This document shows positions 1-5,440 of a stretch of 6,655 nucleotides of DNA, one piece after another (the stretch's first letter is position 1; each line of letters begins with the position of its first letter). The notes beneath the pieces are model-generated. The model did not search any database and was not told where the DNA came from. It worked only from the letters and a program-made list of their open reading frames with translations. The stretch is from Chlorobiota bacterium (lineage in GTDB: Bacteria > Bacteroidota > Bacteroidia > Bacteroidales > B39-G9), in assembly GCA_030632095.1 (NCBI GenBank), contig DAOVJU010000193.1, positions 1 to 6,655 of the forward strand, written 5' to 3'. The translations under genes and the position numbers were made by a program.

Positions 1-20
1 GGAAAAATTAAAAATGAAAT

Positions 21-132
21 CACTGTCCGCTTTCAGCAGGAATCGGTGTCCGGATTGAACAGGAATCACTGTCCGCTTTCAGCAAGAATTGGTGTCCGGA
101 TTGGGCAGGAATCACTGTCCGGAATAGGCAAT
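21..132. repeat. Tandem array of five 23-bp units (46-bp higher-order period)
   Basis: Units start at 21, 44, 67, 90 and 113. Odd units begin CACTGTCCG and even units begin (C/T)GGTGTCCGG; the first four end in CA(G/A)GAAT. The two variants alternate, so the array also has an exact 46-bp period. The fifth unit decays after about 20 bases. There are no unique spacers. Arrays of TGTCCGG-containing repeats resemble the multi-repeat transposase-binding ends of IS21-family elements in Bacteroidota, but no transposase gene is visible here, so that origin is an inference; the element would have to lie left of position 1. Confidence 0.85.
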
Positions 133-172
133 ATTATGCATTCATGACAAAGTTTTTAATTTTAATAATATA

Positions 173-451
173 ATGATCGCTTCTTACATGGTATTAGGCA
201 CATTTCCAAGTGATTCTCCTAAACTTAAATTATGGACAGTGATATTTCCAATAGTTAATTTAATCTTTCTGATTTTCATAGAAATTAGACAAATGGAAAT
301 TCACCGATTTGCAGCTAATGAAATGGAATGGACCTCTAAAGAGCGAAACGAATATGGAAAAAGAATAAGCAAACAGACATGGTTGTCTTTATATTCATTT
401 GGATTATCACTGGCTTGTTTGATTTATATAATTATTAGTTTATTTAAATAA
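173..451 (+). CDS. Small two-helix membrane protein, unknown function
   Basis: A 92-residue protein I do not recognise. It has two strongly hydrophobic stretches, about residues 20-38 and 70-91, separated by a charged segment (about 39-69) rich in E, K and R. This suggests two membrane-spanning helices joined by a polar loop, ending almost directly at the second helix. The start at 173 is chosen because the same frame meets a stop at 125-127 with no earlier ATG; the ATG at 188 is an alternative start. The leader is A/T-rich with no clear ribosome binding site. It lies about 40 bp after the tandem array and 67 bp before the AbiH gene on the same strand, so co-transcription is possible. A partner or accessory role for AbiH is conjecture. 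The reading frame is plausible but short, and could be the remnant of a longer gene. Confidence 0.55.
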   Translation: MIASYMVLGTFPSDSPKLKLWTVIFPIVNLIFLIFIEIRQMEIHRFAANEMEWTSKERNEYGKRISKQTWLSLYSFGLSLACLIYIIISLFK

Positions 452-518
452 TATAAAATAACTGTACACAATAAGCGGTAATTGCACATTTGAAAATGAC
501 AATCGCAATAAATAAATT

Positions 519-1628
519 ATGGTTAATGATTACAACAGAATCGTATTAATTGGAAATGGATTTGACAAAGCGCTTGGATTGAAAACAAGTTATGCTGATT
601 TCATTTTGAATTATCTGCAAGAAGTTGCGATTGAAGCATTCCGTAATAAAAGCCATAGTACAAAGTTGATGTCAATCAAATTATTGAATCCAAATTTAAC
701 TCAATCCGTTGATACATATATAGATTATATCAAAAGAAAGTATACCGTCAAGGATTTATTGAATTTTATTAAAGGGGTAACTAACATTTCATATAAGTAC
801 GATTTTTTTAAGGACATTGTAGATCAATATGTAGATGCCAGATGGGTTGATATTGAACAAAATTACTTTAATACGTTGAAACATCATTTTACCAAATTCA
901 AGGCACAAAATTTATATACTAAAAATTTAGAAGATATTATTGCGCTTAATAATTGCATGGACGAACTCACAGTAGAATTAAACAAGTTTATTGTTAAACA
1001 GCAGAATAATATTTCTTTAAGTTTTATGAAATCTCATTTTTCTTCATTAACTGATAAAATTTTTGAGCCTCTGAGACCAGATCACTCTGAATTAGTTAAA
1101 AGGCATAATAGGCAAAAAGTTCCAGTAAGAGTTATTTTCCTCAATTTTAATTATACTAATACGGTAAAACAAATACTTAATAAAGGGGCAAAAAGTATAA
1201 ATTTGCACATACATGGCACAGTCAATGATGAGAATAATCCAATAATTTTCGGATATGGTGATGATACTGGAGAAGAATATAAGCAATTTGAAGTTGAAGG
1301 AGAAAACGAATTTTTGAGAAAGATAAAATCATTTCATTACCCAAGAACAAATAACTATCATAAATTACTTAATTATCTTGAGGAACGTGAATTTGATGTT
1401 TTTGTAGTTGGTCATTCTTGTGGGCTATCTGACAAAACATTGCTTAAAACAATTTTTGAGCACGAAAAATGTTTAGCTATTCAAAACTTTCACTACAAAG
1501 GAAAACCAGAGGATTTCAACAAACGAATGGAAATTTCAAGGCATTTTAGTAACAAAATTCTTATGAGGGAAAGAGTACTTCCGTTTGATGCATTTGCTTT
1601 AATTCCACAGCTACCGGAGAATAAATAA
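519..1628 (+). CDS. abiH: AbiH-family phage abortive-infection protein
   Basis: 369 residues, a usual length for the AbiH family, whose founding member came from Lactococcus and causes abortive infection of phages. The family signature runs the whole length: the N-terminal strand and loop with GNGFD (12-16) followed by GLKTSY (20-25), W109-x-DIE (109-113) in the middle, NFNYTNT (209-215), LHIHG (229-233), IIFGYGDD (242-249), and near the C-terminus VVGHSCGLSD (296-305) followed by an IFEHEK segment. The start at 519 places GNGFD 11 residues in, as is typical. No signal peptide or membrane helix is seen, so it is expected in the cytoplasm. The order of motifs (glycine loop, N-Y, HG, GHS-D) recalls SIR2-like nucleotide-binding proteins; that link is an inference. 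The molecular target of AbiH is not established. It stands alone or with the small membrane protein upstream; the next gene remnants downstream look unrelated. The frame appears intact. Confidence 0.9.
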   Translation: MVNDYNRIVLIGNGFDKALGLKTSYADFILNYLQEVAIEAFRNKSHSTKLMSIKLLNPNLTQSVDTYIDYIKRKYTVKDLLNFIKGVTNISYKYDFFKDIVDQYVDARWVDIEQNYFNTLKHHFTKFKAQNLYTKNLEDIIALNNCMDELTVELNKFIVKQQNNISLSFMKSHFSSLTDKIFEPLRPDHSELVKRHNRQKVPVRVIFLNFNYTNTVKQILNKGAKSINLHIHGTVNDENNPIIFGYGDDTGEEYKQFEVEGENEFLRKIKSFHYPRTNNYHKLLNYLEEREFDVFVVGHSCGLSDKTLLKTIFEHEKCLAIQNFHYKGKPEDFNKRMEISRHFSNKILMRERVLPFDAFALIPQLPENK

Positions 1629-1679
1629 ACGTACTACAAAAACGCATCATAGTTAATGACTAAAAGACATTTCCCAATA

Positions 1680-1700
1680 GCACGCATTTGTAATGTGTGC
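1680..1700. repeat. REP-like hairpin at left edge of repeat copy 1
   Basis: Two 9-base arms, 1680-1688 and 1692-1700, pair completely with one G-T wobble (1684 with 1696) around a 3-base TGT loop. The core is GCATTTGTAATG. A similar hairpin sits at the same place in repeat copy 2. Short palindromes of this type are scattered in many Bacteroidota genomes; whether this is such a REP element needs copy counting in the whole genome. Confidence 0.6.
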
Positions 1701-1754
1701 CTTCTTACTTCTTTTTTGTCCTTTCCCCACACACCATCCATCTACATTCGTAGC

Positions 1755-1936
1755 ATGGAAAAAACAATTGATCTTTATTCGGCTATAGCAGAAATGAGGA
1801 AGCTTACCAAAGAGGGTAAGTCATTCTCATTTTTTTTATGAGCTATTATCGTGATAAGCAAATCAGTAAGGGTGTGGTGCATGTTGCCAGGAACAAGGTA
1901 ATTCAGTCGCTTCGTAACTACATTGATTTATGTTAA
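1755..1936 (+). pseudogene. Frameshifted copy of an unrecognised small gene (copy 1)
   Basis: From ATG 1755 the product begins MEKTIDLYSAIAEMRKLTKE and stops after 28 codons at TGA (1839-1841). Compared with copy 2, one base is missing in the T-run just before 1838. Restoring it rejoins the frame that continues MSYYRDKQISKGVVHVA and ends at TAA 1934-1936, giving an ancestral fragment of about 60 residues. I do not recognise the family. The short, basic, strand-rich sequence and the abrupt end suggest a 5' fragment of a somewhat longer gene. The extended frame starting further upstream at 1656 is probably not real, because it runs through the hairpin and pyrimidine-rich leader. Confidence 0.6.
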
Positions 1937-2022
1937 TCTTTTTTTTCGAAAAGCAATATAATTCTTAATAGTTTATATTTTATTTATAAGTATATTTAAA
2001 TTTAGTATCATATGAAAATAAT

Positions 2023-2412
2023 ATGGATTCAATTAGGATAAAAGGTAGTAATGAAAATCCTACAATAATTTGTGATGCAAATGAAGGATTAATAGAAATA
2101 AAAGGAGTGTCAATAGGTGAAGATCCGTTAATGGAAGTATATAGCCCCATTTTTGATTGGATTGAACAATATCAGGAAAATTACCAACCAGAAACAATAG
2201 TGAACATACAATTAGAGTACATTAATTCAAGTTCGAATAGGGGTCTTTTGCGTTTTTTTAAAAAGCTTGAAAATATGCAAAATGAAAACGAAGATGCAAA
2301 TGTTGTGATCAACTGGTATTATAATGAAATTGATGAAGACATGTTAGAAACAGGTGAAAATTACCTGGAAATGATAAAATTGCCATTCAACTTTATAAGA
2401 ATAAAAAAATAA
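2023..2412 (+). CDS. SiaC-like (DUF1987) regulatory phosphoprotein, orphan
   Basis: 129 residues, the normal length for the SiaC/DUF1987 family, an anti-sigma-factor-antagonist-like fold. In Pseudomonas, SiaC is phosphorylated by the kinase SiaB, dephosphorylated by the PP2C phosphatase SiaA, and in its free form activates the diguanylate cyclase SiaD. Recognisable here are EGLIEIKG (21-28), the P-I-x-D-W helix start (42-46), QLEYINSSSNRG (63-74), VVINWYYNEIDEDM and GENYLEM near the C-terminus, and the closing LPFNFIRI. The residue in the position of the phosphorylated threonine (T68 in P. aeruginosa SiaC) is serine (S69), still phosphorylatable. No kinase, phosphatase or cyclase gene is in the window, so its partners must be elsewhere. 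It lies between two direct repeats. TATATTTA at 1991-1998 is a near match to the -7 element TAnnTTTG and could be its promoter; no strong ribosome binding site is seen. The frame is intact. Confidence 0.85.
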   Translation: MDSIRIKGSNENPTIICDANEGLIEIKGVSIGEDPLMEVYSPIFDWIEQYQENYQPETIVNIQLEYINSSSNRGLLRFFKKLENMQNENEDANVVINWYYNEIDEDMLETGENYLEMIKLPFNFIRIKK

Positions 2413-2456
2413 TTTACTTTCAATCCGTACACTTTTTTGCGCACTTTCTCCTCACT

Positions 2457-2479
2457 GGCGAGCATTTGTAATGCGTGCC
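2457..2479. repeat. REP-like hairpin at left edge of repeat copy 2
   Basis: Arms 2457-2466 and 2470-2479 pair around a TGT loop with one A-G mismatch (2461/2475) and one G-T wobble. The core GCATTTGTAATG is the same as at 1685-1695. It marks the left limit of similarity between the two copies and lies 45 bp after the SiaC stop, so it could also act as a weak terminator, although no T-run follows directly. Confidence 0.55.
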
Positions 2480-2725
2480 TTTTTACTTCTTTTTTTGTCC
2501 TTTTCCACCACACACCTTCCATCTACATTCGTAGCATGGAAAAAACAATTGATCTTTATTCGGCTATTGCAGAAAAGAGGAAGCTTACCAAAGAGGGTAA
2601 GTCGTTCTCATTTTCTTTTATGAGCTATTATCGTGATAAGCAAAGCAGCCAGGTAGTGGTGCATGTTGCCAGGGACAAGGTAATTCAGTCGCTTCGTATG
2701 TTAATCTTTTATTTCGAAAAGCAAT
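2458..2725 (+). repeat. Direct repeat copy 2 (right flank of SiaC cassette)
   Basis: It matches 1680-1957 in the same orientation, at roughly 94% over the central 170 bases by hand count. It lacks 14 bases present in copy 1 just before TGTTAATC at about 2699. That deletion removes the original stop codon of the convergent GIY-YIG gene. Similarity ends after GAAAAGCAAT at 2725, in the middle of the GIY-YIG coding sequence that continues to the right, so the duplication boundary cuts through a gene. Confidence 0.85.
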
Positions 2726-2778
2726 TCCCGAACCGCTTTTTAAGTATTTTTCGAATTCGAAGGCTTTATATTTATTAG
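2536..2778 (+). pseudogene. Fragment of the same unrecognised small gene (copy 2)
   Basis: From ATG 2536 an 80-codon frame runs to TAG 2776-2778. The first 54 residues match copy 1 with the frame intact through the T-tract (MEKTIDLYSAIAEKRKLTKE, then FSFMSYYRDKQSS and VVHVARDKVIQSLR). From about residue 55 on, the frame reads antisense through the GIY-YIG remnant, so the C-terminal third is not native. Homology to copy 1 suggests the gene originally continued into NYIDLC; the 14-base deletion removed that. The start at 2536 matches the conserved start of copy 1; the frame upstream to 2437 crosses the hairpin and is unlikely to be coding. Family unknown; probably not functional. Confidence 0.55.
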
Positions 2779-2933
2779 TAAATGCAATGTAAGTAACTAT
2801 ATTAACCGGAAGTTTATTCTTTGTAAAATGAATATGTCCCTTATTGTGTCTGTCAAGTCGTTCTTCCAGATCATTGGTACATCCTGTGTAATAGGAATTG
2901 TCATTGCACTATGAGATACAAGCCTATGATACA
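2699..2933 (-). pseudogene. GIY-YIG nuclease family remnant, N-terminus broken
   Basis: Reading the minus strand from 2908 downward gives 70 open codons: CNDNSYYTGCTNDLEERL, then DRHNKGHIHFTKNKLPVNI, then FEFEKYLKSGSGIAFR and NKRLT. This is the core of the small UPF0213/YhbQ-like GIY-YIG proteins. The YTG motif, the R of EERL, the H of RHNKG and the catalytic-type E of FEFEK are all present. Just upstream, a different frame (2933-2910) reads IGLYLI, which would supply the GIY-like strand; a loss of about two bases near 2909 separates the two, and a TAG precedes the Cys codon. No start codon exists in the main frame. At the 3' end the native stop is gone: copy 1 of the repeat still preserves the ending IAFRKKRLT plus TAA (1931-1929), whereas here the frame reads on into the repeat to a TAA near 2618. 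It overlaps copy 2's small ORF in the opposite direction. Confidence 0.75.
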
Positions 2934-3095
2934 AATTATTTTTTAGGAAATAAACTTCGGCCATTGAAGCTCACTAAATTATTGTAAAATAAAAATGCTA
3001 CAGAATTTTCATTTACACTTAATTATCTTCCCCACATGTGAGGAATTTACGGATTTTGAAGGAGGGTTAAGGATTAAATTAGCAAAGAAAATAAA

Positions 3096-3179
3096 TACCC
3101 CTAAGTTTATTACTTAATTATCACAAAATATCCCTAAGTTTATTACAAATAGTTCGAAATTTATCCCTAAATTTGATAC
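3096..3179 (+). promoter_or_regulatory. Three 18-bp direct repeats at exact 33-bp spacing (operator-like)
   Basis: The repeats lie at 3096-3113, 3129-3146 and 3162-3179, consensus TAYCCCTAARTTTRWTAC. Start-to-start distance is 33 bp twice, about three helical turns, which places the sites on the same face of DNA. Copies 1 and 2 differ at one base; copy 3 differs from copy 2 at two. The last repeat ends 22 bp before the ATPase start codon and contains the promoter -7 match. The layout suggests binding sites for a regulator of the downstream gene; the regulator is unknown. Confidence 0.7.
3168..3175 (+). promoter_or_regulatory. Bacteroidota -7 promoter element for the ATPase gene
   Basis: TAAATTTG matches the Bacteroidota primary-sigma -7 consensus TAnnTTTG at every defined base. 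It would place the transcription start near 3182, about 20 bases before ATG 3202. No clear TTG (-33) is visible at the usual distance. It lies inside the third direct repeat, so a protein bound there would compete with RNA polymerase. Confidence 0.45.
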
Positions 3180-3201
3180 AAAACTATAACAAGATGTTTT
3201 T

Positions 3202-4542
3202 ATGTTTAACAGAACTATTTTAGTACAACTTAAGAAATGGGCAGAGAAAGCAAACCGGAAACCGCTGATTATAAGAGGAGCCAGGCAGGTTGGGAAAACA
3301 ACGGCCATACATTTGTTTGCTAAAGATTTTGACCAGTATATCTATCTTAATCTTGAAAAAAAAGAAGAAAGACAACTGTTCGATGCTGAAAACACATTCC
3401 ATGAATTGATCATGTCCTTATTTATTTACGCAGGTAAAAAGCGAAACAATGGGAAAACGCTTATATTTATTGATGAAATCCAAAATTCACCGGAGGCAGT
3501 TGGTTTATTGCGTTACTTTAATGAGGAAGCAGGTGATTTGTATGTAATAGCAGCAGGATCGCTTCTTGAAAATCTTATTAATAAACGAATTTCTTTCCCG
3601 GTTGGAAGAGTGGAATATATGGCTATCAGACCTTGCTCATTTATTGAGTTTCTTGTTGCATGCAATGAAGATCAAAGCCTTGTTTTACTAAAACAAGATG
3701 ATTTTCCTGCTTATGCTCATGATAAGCTATCTTCTTTGTTTCATAATTATGTCATAATCGGAGGTATGCCTGAAGTTGTTGACCAATACGCAAAAACCAG
3801 CGATATTTCTTCTCTTGGAGATATTTATGATAGTTTGATTTTGTCTTATCTGGATGATGTGGAGAAATACGCAAAAAATGTATCAATGATCCAATATATC
3901 AGACACATTATTAATACGGCATTTTACGGGGCATGTGACAGGATCACTTTCGAAAAGTTTGGCAATTCTGTGTATCGTTCAAGGGAAATGAAAGAGGCTT
4001 TCATAACATTGCAGAAAACCATGTTGCTTCAATTGGTTTATCCAACAAATGCGCTTCAATTGCCTTTGTTGCCCAATGTAAAATTTAAGCCAAGGTTACA
4101 TTTATTGGATACAGGCCTGGTAAACTATATTTCCGGAGTGCAGGTGGAGTTACTCCAAAATATAGAGATCAGCGAATTATACCGGGGGAAAATTGCAGAA
4201 CATATTGTCGGACAAGAACTATTGGCATATACAAAATCCTTGCAGGATAAACTGCATTTCTGGACAAGGGAAAAATCAACTTCAAGTGCTGAAGTAGATT
4301 ATTTATACGTATATAACAGCAAGGTTATTCCGGTTGAAGTAAAGTCAGGAGCTATAGGACGATTGCGGTCACTTCATCAGTTTATTGACCGTTCGAAAAC
4401 TAATTTTGCGATTCGATTATGGTCCGGGAAAAAATCCGTAGATCAAGCCCTAACTTTATCCGGAAAAAGGTTTACCTTATTGAATTTACCTTTTTATATG
4501 ATTTCAAGAATTCATAAAGAAATTGAACCGATATTGAAATAA
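3202..4542 (+). CDS. AAA-type ATPase with DUF4143 C-terminal domain
   Basis: 446 residues, full length for the widespread bacterial and archaeal family with an N-terminal AAA_14-type ATPase and a C-terminal DUF4143 domain. Walker A is GARQVGKTT (26-34), Walker B is LIFIDEIQ (87-94), and a sensor-like AAGSLLE follows (117-123), then VGRVEYMAIRPCSFIEFL (134-151). The C-terminal part has GKIAEHIVGQEL (329-340), FWTREK (353-358), AEVDYL (363-368) and IPVEVKSG (376-383). D366, E379 and K381 are arranged like a PD-(D/E)XK nuclease fold, a known feature of this C-terminal domain. No signal peptide or membrane segment is seen. The cellular role of the family is not settled; such genes are frequent in accessory regions. 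The ATG at 3202 follows the three direct repeats and gives the usual N-terminus (about 21 residues before the first ATPase strand). It is monocistronic and converges on the minus-strand operon. Confidence 0.88.
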   Translation: MFNRTILVQLKKWAEKANRKPLIIRGARQVGKTTAIHLFAKDFDQYIYLNLEKKEERQLFDAENTFHELIMSLFIYAGKKRNNGKTLIFIDEIQNSPEAVGLLRYFNEEAGDLYVIAAGSLLENLINKRISFPVGRVEYMAIRPCSFIEFLVACNEDQSLVLLKQDDFPAYAHDKLSSLFHNYVIIGGMPEVVDQYAKTSDISSLGDIYDSLILSYLDDVEKYAKNVSMIQYIRHIINTAFYGACDRITFEKFGNSVYRSREMKEAFITLQKTMLLQLVYPTNALQLPLLPNVKFKPRLHLLDTGLVNYISGVQVELLQNIEISELYRGKIAEHIVGQELLAYTKSLQDKLHFWTREKSTSSAEVDYLYVYNSKVIPVEVKSGAIGRLRSLHQFIDRSKTNFAIRLWSGKKSVDQALTLSGKRFTLLNLPFYMISRIHKEIEPILK

Positions 4543-4659
4543 GAAATACTTAAACATATTTTCATTAATTGTGGTTAGATTTTATCTTTTAGATATATTT
4601 AAGAGTTTATAATAACAGCAAAATATGCAAATTTTTATGTTGATTAAAAGTGGACTGTA

Positions 4660-4736
4660 TCCGCCGTAGCTCGATGAAGCCTTGGTGGGGGTGAGCAAAG
4701 CTCTCCTACGCCAAGGCTTCGGCGAGCGAAGGTGGA
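4660..4736. repeat. GC-rich long palindromic element truncating the restriction gene
   Basis: Arms 4660-4685 and 4711-4736 are inverted repeats of 26 bases with 21 matches, including a perfect GAAGCCTTGG/CCAAGGCTTC core. The 25-base loop has its own small inverted repeat (GGTGAGC/GCTCTCC around AAA). GC content is far above the surroundings. It sits between the convergent ATPase and restriction genes and overlaps the 3' end of the latter, providing its last codons and stop. Dispersed palindromes of the TCCGCC type occur in many Bacteroidota genomes; identity with a known family is inference. The strong stem could also terminate transcription from both sides. Confidence 0.75.
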
Positions 4737-5434
4737 GCTGGAGGGAGTAATTTATAAAGGGCAATAAGCTTGTTATCCTCTTTTTTATCGTCATTTCTGA
4801 GAGGCTTATCATAATTACGTATATCAAAATGCGTAAACGTAATTTCGGATGTTATTCCATCAATAAAAGGTTCTGCAATGTCATGGTAAAAGAAATCAGT
4901 TTTGCTATCAGCTAAACGATTTTCTTCAAAATCGGTAAATTGTTTTACCAGGTTTTTATTTTGTGCAAATAAGCGGTCAAAGATTTGAGTATCGAAAATA
5001 AACCATTCATAAATATTTGTAACAATAAGGTACTTTACTTCAAGGTTCTTTTGAGTGATCCGTTCTCTCAAATAGTAAAGTACTAGTTCCTGAAAAGCCT
5101 TTTTATTGATGTTGTCAGTTTTGATCATTTCACTGGTATTCGTAGGCTTTTTAGCTTCAATGATCACACCAACACTACTTTTAGCATTTTTACCATTATG
5201 AATAACCAGGTCGTTTCTTCCTTTAGTGTTTATGAAATGGTTAGGGGAGAAGTAGGTTTTTTTCAAAAAGTCAGATACCAGGTTCTTATGAAATTCCTCT
5301 GATTCCTTTTCATTTATAGTATCAATTAGCTCAATGAGATTCGTTTTAAAGCTTTCAATTTGATTCCGATTAGCTTTGAGCTTGAGAAAAGCTTTATTAA
5401 GGGCATTTCGGGGTTTTATTGGGTTTAATCTCAT
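4706..5434 (-). CDS. Type IIG restriction-modification enzyme, N-terminal nuclease fragment
   Basis: 242 residues that correspond to the N-terminus of Eco57I-like type IIG enzymes, single proteins of about 1000 residues carrying nuclease, methyltransferase and target-recognition domains. The conserved opening is seen: ALNKAFLKLK (11-20), NEKESEEFHKNL (41-52), FINTKGRNDLVIHNG (67-81), VGVIIEAKKP (88-97), ELVLYYLRERI (116-126), VTNIYEWFIFD (138-148) and THFDIRNYDK (201-210). D75 with E93-x-K95 form the PD-(D/E)XK nuclease centre. Homology appears to stop at about residue 229 (NKLIALYKL); the last dozen residues, PPAPPSLAEALA, are read from the palindromic element. The methyltransferase motifs (NPPY and others) and specificity region are absent, and I see no continuation in 4543-4659. 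The start at 5434 lies 6 bases after the AbiEii stop, so it is probably the third gene of the AbiE operon. It is either a decayed remnant or a stand-alone nuclease domain. Confidence 0.82.
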   Translation of the reverse strand: MRLNPIKPRNALNKAFLKLKANRNQIESFKTNLIELIDTINEKESEEFHKNLVSDFLKKTYFSPNHFINTKGRNDLVIHNGKNAKSSVGVIIEAKKPTNTSEMIKTDNINKKAFQELVLYYLRERITQKNLEVKYLIVTNIYEWFIFDTQIFDRLFAQNKNLVKQFTDFEENRLADSKTDFFYHDIAEPFIDGITSEITFTHFDIRNYDKPLRNDDKKEDNKLIALYKLLPPAPPSLAEALA

Positions 5435-5440
5435 TGGTTG

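Larger units (their letters stand above)
1680..1957 (+). repeat. Direct repeat copy 1 (left flank of SiaC cassette)
   Basis: It matches 2458-2725 in the same orientation. By eye, the region 1745-1915 differs from copy 2 at about ten positions in roughly 170. Copy 1 has one T-tract base fewer at about 1831-1837 and 14 extra bases (about 1917-1930) before TGTTAATC. Contents in order: the hairpin, a pyrimidine-rich leader, the start of a small gene (ATG at 1755), and the last nine codons plus stop of a GIY-YIG gene on the minus strand. Similarity stops after GAAAAGCAAT at 1957. Confidence 0.85.

Noticed and set aside
21..132. CRISPR array
   Set aside because: The units are contiguous tandem repeats of 23 bp with two alternating variants and no unique spacers, and no cas gene is present.
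1092..1286. Minus-strand frame of 64 codons inside abiH
   Set aside because: It lies fully within the well-supported abiH coding sequence and shows no family features; it is a shadow frame.
1656..1754. Upstream extension of the small gene in copy 1 (and 2437-2535 in copy 2)
   Set aside because: The two copies diverge in protein sequence here while keeping a hairpin and a pyrimidine-rich leader, so this part behaves as non-coding; the shared ATG at 1755/2536 is the better start.
3061..3066. GGAGGG as a ribosome binding site for an unlisted gene
   Set aside because: No start codon with a sustained frame follows at a suitable distance, and the stretch leads into the direct-repeat region.
3114..3402. 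Two minus-strand frames over the start of the ATPase gene
   Set aside because: They overlap the direct repeats and the Walker A region of a strong plus-strand gene and have low-complexity, composition-driven sequences.
4660..4736. Integron attC recombination site
   Set aside because: The palindrome lacks the expected GTTRRRY/RYYYAAC end boxes and no integrase or cassette array is visible.
4582..4827. Minus-strand 81-codon frame across the palindrome
   Set aside because: It reads the palindromic element and the end of the restriction fragment in another frame; no recognisable domain.
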